Origin: Bdellovibrionales bacterium
GTDB taxonomy: Bacteria; Bdellovibrionota; Bdellovibrionia; Bdellovibrionales; UBA1609
Assembly: GCA_016716765.1 (NCBI GenBank)
Contig: JADJVA010000020.1
Coordinates: 1,054,001 to 1,118,000, forward strand
Length of the DNA stretch: 64,000 bases
Direction of reading: 5' to 3'
Shown here in pieces: positions 30,176 to 39,452 of this stretch (the stretch's first letter is position 1; each line of letters opens with the position of its first letter). The translations under genes were made by a program, and so were the position numbers. Under the pieces are notes generated by a model that was not told where the DNA came from, ran no database searches, and was given only the letters and a program-made list of their open reading frames with translations.

Positions 30176-30481
30176 ATGTTAGTGACAAGATGGCAAGCCG
30201 CAATAGTCCCCGACATCAAGCAAATCACTGCAGTTTTTCAGGCTGAGGGTCTCGAGCCATTTGAGGAAGGTCTGGATCCTGACTCAGTTATTGGCGACCA
30301 TCGCCATCCCTTCGACGAGGTCAGGATGGTGGCGTCTGGTCAGATGTTGATTGATATTTCTGGCAACAAACTGCTCTTACGGGCGGGGGACCGAATTGTT
30401 ATTCCATCCAACACAAGGCACTCAAAAAAAGTGGAAGGCCCTCATGCCTGTGTTTGTATTTGTGCTTACAAGACCTACTGA
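30176..30481 (+). CDS. Small cupin-domain protein
   Basis: 101 residues forming a single cupin barrel. The metal-binding motif 1 is DHRHPFDEVRMVASGQMLIDI (HxH then E), and motif 2 is GDRIVIPSNTRHSKKV with the distal histidine. Such small proteins act as dioxygenases, isomerases or ligand sensors in the cytoplasm; the sequence does not decide among these. It stands alone between divergent and convergent neighbours with no operon partner. Confidence 0.75.
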   Translation: MLVTRWQAAIVPDIKQITAVFQAEGLEPFEEGLDPDSVIGDHRHPFDEVRMVASGQMLIDISGNKLLLRAGDRIVIPSNTRHSKKVEGPHACVCICAYKTY

Positions 30482-30579
30482 GCACTGGCTCAGTCTCACT
30501 CAATTTCTATCTCATCTGACTTTGCATTGCGATTTTTAGGTAATGATCTCACTTTGGATAACAATCTCGAAAGACATCC

Positions 30580-31914
30580 TCAGGGCTTGGACTTTCCTTT
30601 CATCCAATCTAAGTACTGTTGCATGTTCTTTTCAAAACCACGAGAACACGGCTCGTAAAACTTATGCCCTATCGCCTCCTCAGGTAGAAACTTCTGATCG
30701 ACCCATCCCGTTGGTCCCTCGTGGGAATAGGCGTATCCCAGGCCAAATCCCAACTGTTTTCCTGCCAAATTATTCTCAGATCGCAGAGATTTTGGAATAG
30801 CCAGAGAGCCTGTTTTTCTCACAAAGGACTGAGCCTTCCTGAAACCAAGGTAACTGCGGTTAGACTTTGGCGCGCAAGCCAAGTAAGTCACAACTTGAGC
30901 CAAATTAATTCCAGCTTCTGGCAATCCAACGGCTTCCACTGCCTGCAGCCCAGAAACAGCTACCCCAAGGGCCCGCGGGTCTGCATTGCCAACGTCCTCA
31001 GAAGCCAATACGATCAATCGTCGAGCAATATAAACTGGATCTTCGCCACCTTCTAACATTCTTGCAAGGTAGTAAAGTCCCGCATCAGGATCGCTTCCTC
31101 GAATGCTTTTTATGAAGGCAGAAATTGAATCATAATGAGATTCACCCGAGCGATCATGCCTCACCAAACTCTGAGAACAAACCGCCCACACAGATTTTTC
31201 ATTTAAAGGGAAATTCCAATTGCTATCGCTTGCGGGAAGTTGAAAGGCCTCCACAAGCTGTTCAATCCAGGTAATAAATCGGCGCGCATCCCCATCTGCA
31301 CTTTCAGTCAGTACTTTCAAAGCTTCTTCTGATAGAACTTCGAGAGAATTGAGCTTCAACAATTCAAACGCGCGCATGCTAATTTTTTTCAACTCCCCAG
31401 CTAACAGGGGGGCAAAGACAACAAGGCGACTACGGCTCAGCAGCGAGTTATTTAATTCATACCCAGGATTTTCAGTTGTGGCGCCAACAAGAACGAAGTC
31501 TCCTCTTTCCATATAGGGCAGAAGTACGTCCTGCTGCGCTTTGTTGAACCGATGGATTTCATCAACAAACAATAAAGTCTTTTGTCGATGCCCAAGCCTC
31601 CGAAATCGGGACTCCTCGCCAATATTTTTTAAAATTTTAACGCCTGTATCTACTGCGCTGACTTCCAAGAATTGGGCATTGACGTATTTTGCAAGCAAGC
31701 GACTGAATGTCGTCTTTCCCGTGCCAGGCGGCCCCCATAGAATGAGATTTGGCACTTCGGCCTTCTCCTCTATCTGTCGTCGGAGCGGAGAATTCTCGCC
31801 CAGTGCGCTTGTTTGCCCAACAAACTCGGCAAAAGACTGGGGCCTCAATCTTTCTGGCAACGGCTGATTGCTGCCCATTCGGCTGAGGCTATCTTGTGCT
31901 GAAAAAAGATCCAT
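30580..31914 (-). CDS. rarA: Replication-associated recombination ATPase RarA (MgsA)
   Basis: About 444 residues from the ATG at 31914; the frame is open to 32049 but the upstream part is not RarA-like. The family start PLPERLRPQSFAEFVGQ is followed by Walker A WGPPGTGKTTFSRLLA, Walker B LLFVDEIHRFNKAQQD, sensor ATTENPGYELNNSLLSRSRLVVFAPL and the helical C-terminal domain with DSISAFIKSIRGSDPDAGLYYLARMLEGGEDP. RarA is a clamp-loader-related AAA+ protein that tetramerises and acts at stalled replication forks. Length matches E. coli RarA (447). No strong ribosome site marks the start, so the exact N-terminus is uncertain. Confidence 0.92.
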   Translation of the reverse strand: MDLFSAQDSLSRMGSNQPLPERLRPQSFAEFVGQTSALGENSPLRRQIEEKAEVPNLILWGPPGTGKTTFSRLLAKYVNAQFLEVSAVDTGVKILKNIGEESRFRRLGHRQKTLLFVDEIHRFNKAQQDVLLPYMERGDFVLVGATTENPGYELNNSLLSRSRLVVFAPLLAGELKKISMRAFELLKLNSLEVLSEEALKVLTESADGDARRFITWIEQLVEAFQLPASDSNWNFPLNEKSVWAVCSQSLVRHDRSGESHYDSISAFIKSIRGSDPDAGLYYLARMLEGGEDPVYIARRLIVLASEDVGNADPRALGVAVSGLQAVEAVGLPEAGINLAQVVTYLACAPKSNRSYLGFRKAQSFVRKTGSLAIPKSLRSENNLAGKQLGFGLGYAYSHEGPTGWVDQKFLPEEAIGHKFYEPCSRGFEKNMQQYLDWMKGKSKP

Positions 31915-32166
31915 GCCTTGGTGATAGGGCCTGCAAGCCAGAAGTGCAAGACTGTAGCGACACTCTTTTTTTAGCCATGGCCTTCGCTTGCTTCTAAAAC
32001 AAGTGCTTGCGCTATTCTGAGACATCCCTTGAACTTTATAAGTTGACATTTCGCATTAATGTTCCATCCCACTGATGAATCCCCATATACAACTGAAAGA
32101 TTTTTGAGCTGAATCCTCCAAAAATCCCAGGAATAGGTCGATAGAGTACCAAGGGGGGCAGAGGGG

Positions 32167-32718
32167 ATGAACCCAAATAGACTGATACTCTGTGGGCGCA
32201 CAGTTCTTTTGACCTTAAGTCTTTCGCTCGCCCAGTGCAGTAGCGATTCTGGAGTGAGCAGCAAGGTTGCTTTCGATAACAATCCCAAGCAACCCGTTGT
32301 TATTGACACTGACTTCATTATCAAACGAGACGATGGCGACGGAGACCCGACCACTTTTGAAACTGAAACCATAACAGGACCTTGGTTTTTATTTGGTTAC
32401 ACAGTCAAAAATAGCTCAAGTAAAACAATCACTATCGTTAATTTTAAACTTCTTATCACCGGGAAGAAGGGAGGACTCGACGTGGAATATGAAAAAGAAT
32501 TGGATCTAACAGACCTCGGTGACAACGTGACATTTTTGGAAGAAATTGCCCCGGGCAGTTCAGCTAGCAATTACACAAACTATCGATGGTACATTGGAGG
32601 CCTTCCAAAAATCGACAATTTTGCCTATTCGGTGAAAGTAACTGTACAAGGATGGGTAGGAAAATCGACGGAGCCAGAGGAACGCCTTACCGGGTCCTGG
32701 TCTTTTACTACTGAGTAA
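32167..32718 (+). CDS. Small lipoprotein with beta-sandwich-like domain
   Basis: 183 residues with a lipoprotein signal (LLTLSLSLAQC, Cys24). The mature part alternates beta strands (GPWFLFGYTVKNSSSKTITIVNFKLLITG, FAYSVKVTVQGWVG), giving an immunoglobulin-like impression, and includes an acidic patch (KRDDGDGDPTTFE). No specific family is recognised. AGAGGGG precedes the ATG. It is divergent from rarA and convergent with pilQ, 23 bases from the pilQ stop. Probably anchored to the inner leaflet of the outer membrane. Confidence 0.65.
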   Translation: MNPNRLILCGRTVLLTLSLSLAQCSSDSGVSSKVAFDNNPKQPVVIDTDFIIKRDDGDGDPTTFETETITGPWFLFGYTVKNSSSKTITIVNFKLLITGKKGGLDVEYEKELDLTDLGDNVTFLEEIAPGSSASNYTNYRWYIGGLPKIDNFAYSVKVTVQGWVGKSTEPEERLTGSWSFTTE

Positions 32719-32741
32719 CCTAAGCCAAGTGAGAAATCGGT

Positions 32742-35003
32742 TCAGCCGACGGCGAAGTTGAACCTTTGAGATATTGACGACGTTTCGATGTCCTCCTGTT
32801 TGCCCTGTTCTCCAAAGTTAATAACTCGTGGAGTCAAAAAGATCAGTAATTCGTTTTTCTGAGAATCTCGCTGGCGATACTTGAAAAGCCAACCGAGCAC
32901 AGGGATGTCCTTTAACACAGGCACCCCCGTTTCGCCTTGTGAGGCATCGCTTTGATAAACACCGCCAATCACAGCTGTCTGGCCATTGTCGACCAGTACT
33001 TTCGTTTTTGCCTCCCGAGTATTGATCGCTCGCGCCAACGATTCTGGGTCCACAATCCCTGTCGCAAACTGACGTTTTACAAGAACAGAAAGTATAACGC
33101 TTCCTACGGCGGTGATTTGAGGAGTGACGGTCAAATTCAAGGTTACTGGATTTCGCTCTATGGAAGACTTCTTGTTTCCAGTTGGATCCGTAACCGTAGA
33201 TCTTGTTAACACCTGCCCCTCTTGAGTGATTTGAGCAGATTCCTTATTGAGAGTTACAATACGAGGAGAGGACAGTATCTTAATTGTTGATTCTGTTTCT
33301 GCAAGAGAAAGGACAGCACCCAGTTCACCAAGAAAATCAAGCCTACCAACAGTTAAATCCAGAGCCAATGGATTTCCTAGCAGTGATGCTCGACTTATTG
33401 GGTTGATACTCAGGCCAGCCCTTAAGTCCAAGGGTCCCCCATTAGTTCCACCACTAGGGCTGAGGTTCACTTTTTCACCATCAAAACTCCAGTTAACTCC
33501 GACGCTCCTCTGAAACTCTTCGGTGGCTTCGACAATCTTTCCCTCAATCATCACTTGCAGTGGAGGAACATCAAGGCTTTTTACTAACTTTGCAATTCGG
33601 TTGATGATTTCGTCTGTATCAGTAATTATCAACGAGCTTGTACGATTATCGAAGGCGATTTTTCCTCGTTTATCGGAGAGAAATGGGCCCAGTTGCTTTG
33701 TCAAACTGTCAACGTCAGCATAGCTAACTGGAATAACTTTCACGCGGACCGGCGTGAGAGATTTTTGAGATTCAAGAATAGCTCGAGAAGAATCCGCCTC
33801 GGCCTGCAAAGTTGTCAAGGTGGAAATCCGAATAACATTGCCCTGGCGAATATATCCCAAGCGCTTCGATCGCATGATTGTCACAAGGGCTTGGTCCCAT
33901 GGAACCTGACGCAATTTCAATGAAATTGTGCCAGTGACGTCATCCGAGATAATCATATTCACACCAGAATATTCTGCGATAAAATTGAGCGCATCACGGA
34001 CATCGGCATCTTTGGTTTGGATAGACAGACGTCTACCATAAAATCTATTGTCTCCAGAAAAATATTCTTCCAAAGATTTTGCCCCGAGCATTTTCTCGTT
34101 CCGTTCGGCCGACTGAACATCATAAGATGCTTCTTTTGTTTCTTTTTTTTCTGCGGTTTCCGCATCTTCGGGATTAACAGCATCTCCAGCCTCGGCATCA
34201 TCGACAGATGCCGCCAAATTATCAGCGGTTGGAGGCAATACCAAGATGGAATTCCCTTCTCTCTGAACCAGAGCCTTACCTGGATTGCGCATCTGCACAA
34301 CAATCCTCGCTGTTGAGGAGCCCGCTGATTGGTAAGCATTTATCGCGGCAAACTCTCCCTCAAACTCTTTCATAATGTAAGGCCGCTTGAGCCGACTTGG
34401 GAGATTTACGTTGGCAATTTCCAAAACAAACTGATTCGTGGATTCGTTCACTCGAGTTTTATATTTCGCTGGCCCCGTGGTATCAACGACGACTGTGCCT
34501 CCGGCCTGATTGGCTAAAAACTTAATATCAGAGATAGAATTTCTGTTCTGATTGCTTTCGCCTTCCAAAGGCTCCCCTTCATTACTCGCAGACTCAATGG
34601 GAAGTTTTTCAGATGCAACTCCTTGTGGCTCGTCAGGAGCATTTGCAAAAGGGTCTTCTCCTTTTTCGCTCGTACTATCAAGCTCCCCGTCACCATCCTT
34701 CAAATCATCTTTCGCAAATTCTTCATCTTTAAACTCACTCGAACCGGATTCCTCATCAGACGGCGTATCGCTGTCCAGCTCATTGGCAATATCACTGTCC
34801 TCTGTGCCATCTTTGGTATTATCAGACGGGAGGCCTTCTGAAGGGTCATCGCCATCTTCCCCGGCTGTAAAGTCATCACCATCTGAATCGAGAACTAGAT
34901 CATCTGAACTCGAGGAACTATTCGGCGATGTCGTGGTACATGAGACCAGACATGATAGAGCCAATAAAAAAACTAAGAGGCATTTCAAATTTAATTGTAT
35001 CAT
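32742..35003 (-). CDS. pilQ: Type IV pilus secretin PilQ with acidic N-terminal extension
   Basis: 753 residues from the ATG at 35003, with GAGGGG upstream; the GTG three codons earlier sits on that site and is less likely. A lipoprotein signal (CLVSC, Cys22) is followed by a very acidic Asp/Glu/Ser region (about 35-125), an AMIN domain (about 158-255), an STN/N0 domain (RRLSIQTKDADVRDALNFIAEYSGVNMII), a secretin N1 domain (VIPVSYADVDSLTKQLGPFLS) and the secretin barrel ending LIFLTPRVI. It forms the outer-membrane channel for the pilus. Last gene of the pilM-Q run. The long acidic segment is not part of standard PilQ. Confidence 0.95.
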   Translation of the reverse strand: MIQLNLKCLLVFLLALSCLVSCTTTSPNSSSSSDDLVLDSDGDDFTAGEDGDDPSEGLPSDNTKDGTEDSDIANELDSDTPSDEESGSSEFKDEEFAKDDLKDGDGELDSTSEKGEDPFANAPDEPQGVASEKLPIESASNEGEPLEGESNQNRNSISDIKFLANQAGGTVVVDTTGPAKYKTRVNESTNQFVLEIANVNLPSRLKRPYIMKEFEGEFAAINAYQSAGSSTARIVVQMRNPGKALVQREGNSILVLPPTADNLAASVDDAEAGDAVNPEDAETAEKKETKEASYDVQSAERNEKMLGAKSLEEYFSGDNRFYGRRLSIQTKDADVRDALNFIAEYSGVNMIISDDVTGTISLKLRQVPWDQALVTIMRSKRLGYIRQGNVIRISTLTTLQAEADSSRAILESQKSLTPVRVKVIPVSYADVDSLTKQLGPFLSDKRGKIAFDNRTSSLIITDTDEIINRIAKLVKSLDVPPLQVMIEGKIVEATEEFQRSVGVNWSFDGEKVNLSPSGGTNGGPLDLRAGLSINPISRASLLGNPLALDLTVGRLDFLGELGAVLSLAETESTIKILSSPRIVTLNKESAQITQEGQVLTRSTVTDPTGNKKSSIERNPVTLNLTVTPQITAVGSVILSVLVKRQFATGIVDPESLARAINTREAKTKVLVDNGQTAVIGGVYQSDASQGETGVPVLKDIPVLGWLFKYRQRDSQKNELLIFLTPRVINFGEQGKQEDIETSSISQRFNFAVG

Positions 35004-35031
35004 CCCTGACACCCCTCTTATCTATAACAGA

Positions 35032-35730
35032 CTATCTTGAAATTTTCATCACGGTCGTTGTATAAATCACTTCATCCTCTTTGCGAGTCGCCTCGACGAT
35101 CACAACCTCGCCCTCACGAATCATAGCAATATAACCGTTGTTTCGGCCAATCCTTTCGTTCTTACCTATGATATGAACCGTATTGGTTGGATCAAGGAAC
35201 ATCGCCTGCGGTGATCCTACGTCCCAGATAATACCCACCAAATGGATCTCGTTGAGATCAAATCTCTGCAAAGGAAGCAGAGGGCCTTGCATCTCGCCCT
35301 GATCGAGCGAATCAATCTCGACGTAGGGCTTGAATGGGTCCTTGCGGTTTTTCGGATCATAAATGAAGGGCTCCAGAAAGGTTTGAAAGTCAGTAAACCG
35401 AGGAACGGGAGCTTTGGCCTCATTTTCTCCTCCCGTCTGCGTAGGAACACCAGTCGCACCTGGAGGAGTAAAAGAAGCCTCTGGAGCTGAAGCACCAGCA
35501 GGAACCTGCGCAGGTGCTGGGTTAATAGACCCATCTGGCGATGCAGATGTTGTTGGATTTGGATTCACAGTCAAATTCTCTGGTCCCTCCGAATTTGGAG
35601 GTGTATTGCTTCCCTGGGGAGTTGGAGCTGGACTCTGAGAAAAGGATGGAGTGATAAACTGCGAGGCCAAATACATAGCAAGGCCAAATCCAACTACGCC
35701 TACGCTAAAATACTGAATTTTCCCGGTCAT
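35032..35730 (-). CDS. pilP: Type IV pilus assembly lipoprotein-like protein PilP
   Basis: 232 residues from the ATG at 35730, with AGGAGGGG upstream. A membrane-spanning signal-anchor (YFSVGVVGFGLAMYLASQF) is followed by a long Pro/Ala/Ser/Thr-rich linker (about 30-105) and the PilP domain: DPKNRKDPFKPYVE, LLPLQRFDLNEIHLVGIIW and a beta-rich end (FLDPTNTVHIIGKNERIGRNNGYIAMI). PilP joins the PilM/N/O inner-membrane complex to PilQ. There is no lipobox cysteine, unlike classical PilP, so it is probably kept in the inner membrane by its N-terminal helix. Confidence 0.92.
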   Translation of the reverse strand: MTGKIQYFSVGVVGFGLAMYLASQFITPSFSQSPAPTPQGSNTPPNSEGPENLTVNPNPTTSASPDGSINPAPAQVPAGASAPEASFTPPGATGVPTQTGGENEAKAPVPRFTDFQTFLEPFIYDPKNRKDPFKPYVEIDSLDQGEMQGPLLPLQRFDLNEIHLVGIIWDVGSPQAMFLDPTNTVHIIGKNERIGRNNGYIAMIREGEVVIVEATRKEDEVIYTTTVMKISR

Positions 35731-35750
35731 AGAGCCACCCCTCCTAAGGT

Positions 35751-36383
35751 TCATTGCTTCGCGGGTTCGGTTGACGCAGTCGGCTCATTCTTTACGTAGC
35801 GGTAACCTTTGATCTGACACCTAAAAGTGATGATTGGCGATTCCCTATCTCCAATCTTGGCCTGACTGACCATGGATAATTGTGAAATAGTTAGAATTTT
35901 GTCCAACTTTGTTAAATACGAAAGAAACAATAGAATTTGAGAGTAAGTGCCTTGCAGTTCAACTTCAACTCCCATCTCTTCATAGAACTGACGATCAGCC
36001 CCAGGCTGTTTAGCCTGGGCAGTCAGATTCTGAAGTTCTCCAATTCCATTCACGCTGACCCCCGCGGCTCGGGCCTCCGTTGAGATCATCCGCATAAGCT
36101 CAGGTAAACTGAGTTTCTCTGGTATATAAGAGAGAAAAGACTCAAACTCCTCGCCCAGAACTTCCATCACTTTCCTCATCGTAGCGATTCGGCTGATCTG
36201 ATTTTCTAAAGTTTTTATTTCAGTTTCAGAATCCTGAATCTGCTCCTTAGCTTTCTCAATGGCCAACTTCAGCGTAGACCCACTGTTATATCCGATAGAA
36301 TAGTAAAGACCGGCGAAAAATAGTCCTAATCCAAGCGCCTTACCAAAAGTCAATTGCTGCTGGAGACGTTCCGCTAAGGTCAT
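35751..36383 (-). CDS. pilO: Type IV pilus inner-membrane protein PilO
   Basis: 210 residues: one membrane segment (about 15-32), a coiled coil (AKEQIQDSETEIKTLENQISRI) and a periplasmic ferredoxin-like domain with LPELMRMISTEARAAGVSVNGI and GTYSQILLFLSYLTKLDKILTISQL. PilO pairs with PilN to build the alignment complex between the motor and PilQ. It overlaps pilN by four bases (ATGA) and is 20 bases ahead of pilP. Confidence 0.94.
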   Translation of the reverse strand: MTLAERLQQQLTFGKALGLGLFFAGLYYSIGYNSGSTLKLAIEKAKEQIQDSETEIKTLENQISRIATMRKVMEVLGEEFESFLSYIPEKLSLPELMRMISTEARAAGVSVNGIGELQNLTAQAKQPGADRQFYEEMGVEVELQGTYSQILLFLSYLTKLDKILTISQLSMVSQAKIGDRESPIITFRCQIKGYRYVKNEPTASTEPAKQ

Positions 36384-36979
36384 TCCTGCCCCTCAATGGT
36401 TGTCGTCAACTCAAAATTCTTTAAGGTACCATCTCTTGACGTCGTTTCTTTCGCTTGCAAAAGCACAACCTCAGAGAAAAATGAGCTCTTATCTAGAGCC
36501 TGAATCAAATCGGTCAAATCGTCATCAGTTAGGGCTAGGCCTTTCAGGCGAAACTTCTCGTCGATATAATCCAAACTATTTAGCCAAACTCTTTCAGGTA
36601 TCATTGTTTGCAAAAAATCCAGTGCCTTCAACTCCCTCAATCGTGTTCTAGAAAGAGCCTTCATGATCTTCATCTTGTCTTCAAGCTCTTTTCCTTGCCT
36701 TTCAAATTCAGAGACCTTGTTCGCTTCTTCCTTTAGCTTTTTTACCTTTGCTTGTAACTCTTCAAGCTGTATAGCAAAAACCTGTTCTTCTTTTTTTAAA
36801 TTGTCTACGTTATTGCTTTCAAAGAACACGAGAATCACAGTGAAAACTGACATCAGCATAATCTTGATGACGGCTTCTTTTTGAACTTCGCTTCCAGCCC
36901 CTTTTTCAACCGTAATAGCATAAGTGGTATCACCACCGCTCGCTATCGATCTATTTTTAAGCAGGTTTATCCTAATCAT
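36380..36979 (-). CDS. pilN: Type IV pilus inner-membrane protein PilN
   Basis: 199 residues. The N-terminus MIRINLLKNR is the PilM-binding motif of PilN. A membrane segment (about 39-54) is followed by a long coiled coil (DNLKKEEQVFAIQLEELQAKVKKLKEEANK, about 55-105) and the periplasmic domain (MIPERVWLNSLDYIDEKFRLKGLALTDDDL). AGAGGAAAA precedes the ATG. A shortened relative of this gene lies immediately upstream (37021-37503), 41 bases away. Confidence 0.94.
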   Translation of the reverse strand: MIRINLLKNRSIASGGDTTYAITVEKGAGSEVQKEAVIKIMLMSVFTVILVFFESNNVDNLKKEEQVFAIQLEELQAKVKKLKEEANKVSEFERQGKELEDKMKIMKALSRTRLRELKALDFLQTMIPERVWLNSLDYIDEKFRLKGLALTDDDLTDLIQALDKSSFFSEVVLLQAKETTSRDGTLKNFELTTTIEGQE

Positions 36980-37020
36980 TTTTCCTCTGACTCACTCAAT
37001 CCAAATAGGAAATTCTAAGA

Positions 37021-37503
37021 TCACTTCCATTGCAACACATTCTGTTGCATGTGCTTGGCCCCCTCAATGACGGGCATTAAATCAAAATCTCTCAAAATGA
37101 TATCCTCTGAAATCACATTACTATCCTCCACTGGAGGTTTCCCATAAGATTTTGGCTTCTTGTCTAAAGATTGAACCAGATCCCCAAGATCCGAATCAGT
37201 GAGGGCCACGCCCTGAAAACAAAATTTCTTATCAGTGTATTCAAAATTTGTCAGCCAAACCCGCTGGCGCACAATTTTTTTCAAGAAGTTCCAAACATTC
37301 AAGTCTCCCATTGAGGTCCTTGAAAGAATCATTATGACCCTGGTGATCAACAGAAAAGTCGTGAACAAAGAAACCAAAATGATCTTCAGAGAGCTCTCCC
37401 TCTTAAGGCCAATTGCTTCCCTCGCATCAGCCGGAACTTGGAAGGGATGAAGATCGCCACCTCCGCCTGTCGATTTGTCTCTGAGTAGATTCAATTTGAT
37501 CAT
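37021..37503 (-). CDS. Shortened PilN paralogue without the coiled coil
   Basis: 160 residues that align with the neighbouring PilN at both ends: MIKLNLLRDKS matches the PilM-binding start, ILVSLFTTFLLITR the membrane segment, and QRVWLTNFEYTDKKFCFQGVALTDSDLGDLVQSLDK the periplasmic domain. Between them about 45-50 residues of coiled coil are missing, so the membrane segment runs directly into the globular part. It overlaps the pilM stop region by four bases (ATGA). It may be a decaying tandem duplicate or an alternative partner that competes for PilM. The reading frame is intact over its whole length, which argues against simple decay. Confidence 0.8.
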   Translation of the reverse strand: MIKLNLLRDKSTGGGGDLHPFQVPADAREAIGLKRESSLKIILVSLFTTFLLITRVIMILSRTSMGDLNVWNFLKKIVRQRVWLTNFEYTDKKFCFQGVALTDSDLGDLVQSLDKKPKSYGKPPVEDSNVISEDIILRDFDLMPVIEGAKHMQQNVLQWK

Positions 37504-38555
37504 GAATCCCCTATCTCCCGCATTCCGAGCCCAATAGCAACGGCCGAAAAATCACGAACCTGTGCGATGTAATCTGGTGAAAAAACCCGATCATTGTAGG
37601 TAATGGAAATAAAGGGATTGAAGCTCTCGATTCGAACACCCATCCGCTTGGATAAGGCATCCACCAAACCTCCGGTTCGCGATCCGCCACCAGTCACAAA
37701 ACATTGTGTTATCGCACCGGAATTCGAGGTATTTCTAAAAAAATCAAGACTGGCCTGGACCTCATCGCAAACGACATCGTGAGTACTAAGAATGATTTTG
37801 CCCAATTCCTCGGGTCCTGGCTGCCCAGAAGAAAACGCAATTTTCAAGGCCTCCGCCTCCTCAATAGTGACTCCCATTGCCTTTTGAATCTCAGCGTTAT
37901 AGGTCCCGCCGCCCACAGGCACATCTCTACAAAAAACAACCTCTCCATTTTCAAAAACAACATAATTTATAACGCTTGCGCCAATGTTGAGCAAACAGAC
38001 AACCTGTCCCTCCATAATCCCGTAATTTTTCTCAAAACAATTGGCTAAGGCAAATCCGCCAACATCCAAAATCGAACAGATCAAACCCGAACTCTCAACG
38101 ATCTCTGCGTACCGAAATACATGTTCCTGCCGAGCTGCAATAAGAATGATGTCCATTGTTTCAGCGCTCTGATTGATCTTCTCCAAGACCTTGTATTCTA
38201 GGTTAACGTCATTCACATCGAAAGGAATATACTGTTCAGCTTCCCATCTGATCTGCTCGGCAACTAAACTCTCATCCATGCGTGGAATCGAAATTTTCTT
38301 GACGATGACCGAAGAACCCCATAGCCCCGTTGAAACGTGGCGACGCTTTGTCTTTACCTCGCTCATCATTCTGCGAATTGCATCGGCAACAATTTGAGAA
38401 TCCAAGACTTCGCCACTAGAAACTCCACCAGCGGGAGTCGGCGTAAGTCCAAAAGAAACCAATTTTGCTCCCGAACGACTAACATCAAGTTCAGCAATCT
38501 TGATCGTACTGGTACCAACGTCGAGGCCGATGATCTTTTTGCTCGAGAAAAACAT
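37500..38555 (-). CDS. pilM: Type IV pilus actin-like ATPase PilM
   Basis: 351 residues with the actin-like fold: phosphate 1 IIGLDVGTSTIKIAEL at the start, WEAEQYIPFDVNDVNLEYKVL, VCLLNIGASVINYVVFENGEVVFCRDVPVGGGTYN, and CFVTGGGSRTGGLVDALSKRM near the end. PilM is cytoplasmic and binds the N-terminal tail of PilN. It is the first gene of the run pilM - pilN paralogue - pilN - pilO - pilP - pilQ, all with short gaps or overlaps, and probably follows pilD after an 84-base gap. Confidence 0.95.
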   Translation of the reverse strand: MFFSSKKIIGLDVGTSTIKIAELDVSRSGAKLVSFGLTPTPAGGVSSGEVLDSQIVADAIRRMMSEVKTKRRHVSTGLWGSSVIVKKISIPRMDESLVAEQIRWEAEQYIPFDVNDVNLEYKVLEKINQSAETMDIILIAARQEHVFRYAEIVESSGLICSILDVGGFALANCFEKNYGIMEGQVVCLLNIGASVINYVVFENGEVVFCRDVPVGGGTYNAEIQKAMGVTIEEAEALKIAFSSGQPGPEELGKIILSTHDVVCDEVQASLDFFRNTSNSGAITQCFVTGGGSRTGGLVDALSKRMGVRIESFNPFISITYNDRVFSPDYIAQVRDFSAVAIGLGMREIGDS

Positions 38556-38639
38556 TTCTAGTTACCCTTTAAAGATGAATGCTTCGGCGCAGTAAATACG
38601 CTAATACTTTAGAGATTAAATCGAACGACACATTAAATG

Positions 38640-39452
38640 TCAATTGGGGGGAAAAAGGCTTGGCAGAAAGAACCCGAGATACCACCGCCCGATACTTTCT
38701 CCGCCAAAAATGTAGAGAACTGCTGAAAATGCGAGATAAGGACCAAATGGAATCGTGCTCTTTAGCCCACCCTTTCTCCTAATTGCTAGGGCTATACCGA
38801 CAAGACTACCGATTATGCTGGAAGCTAGAATCACAAATGGAACGCTTTGCCAACCTAAAACGGCCCCAATCCAACCCATGAGCTTAATATCTCCGCCTCC
38901 CATTCCTTCCTCTTTGCGCAATACCAAGTAGACATAGGCCACGGCCCATAGAAATCCAAATCCCATCCCAAATCCAGCCAAGGATTCATAAAAGCTTCTC
39001 TCAGGAGAAATCGCAGCCCCCAGAAGCCCAAGCGCAATTCCAGGCCAAGTAAAAACATCGGGCAAAAGCATGTGATCGCAATCGATAAAGGAGACAACGA
39101 TCAATCCAAAGACAAACAGAGAATACTCTGCAAAGGTCCAGGAAAATCCCAGACGAAGGTACAAGCTTGCCAAAAGAATACCTGAAAGGAACTCGACGAA
39201 TGGATATCTAAAGGAGATGGACTGCTGACAATTTCGGCACTTTCCCTTAAGCACCAACCAAGAGAGAATCGGAATATTGTCTCTCCAAGAAATCGAAACA
39301 CCACATTTTGGGCAGGCGCTTCCTGGCCAAGCTACGTTTTTCTTTAGCGGCACTCGGTGGATTAAAACATTGGCAAAGCTGCCAAAAATGGAACCAAACA
39401 AAAAAATAGAAACAAAGACCAGCCAAGTTTCAAGGCTTGCAAAGTCAGGCAA
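38640..39452 (-). CDS. pilD: Prepilin peptidase / N-methyltransferase PilD
   Basis: 270 residues, polytopic. The cytoplasmic zinc-binding cysteines CPKC (47-50) and CRNC (72-75) are intact, as are the catalytic aspartate motifs SFIDCDHMLLPD (121-132) and GMGGGDIKLMGW (183-194). It cleaves the leader of type IV pilins and related pseudopilins and methylates the new N-terminus in the inner membrane. Its start overlaps the upstream ABC permease gene by eight bases, an uncommon partnership, and pilM lies just downstream. Confidence 0.95.
   Translation of the reverse strand: MPDFASLETWLVFVSIFLFGSIFGSFANVLIHRVPLKKNVAWPGSACPKCGVSISWRDNIPILSWLVLKGKCRNCQQSISFRYPFVEFLSGILLASLYLRLGFSWTFAEYSLFVFGLIVVSFIDCDHMLLPDVFTWPGIALGLLGAAISPERSFYESLAGFGMGFGFLWAVAYVYLVLRKEEGMGGGDIKLMGWIGAVLGWQSVPFVILASSIIGSLVGIALAIRRKGGLKSTIPFGPYLAFSAVLYIFGGESIGRWYLGFFLPSLFPPN

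Noticed and set aside
34552..35040. 162-codon plus-strand Ser/Pro-rich frame
   Set aside because: It is the complement of the acidic Asp/Glu/Ser repeat-like coding in pilQ.
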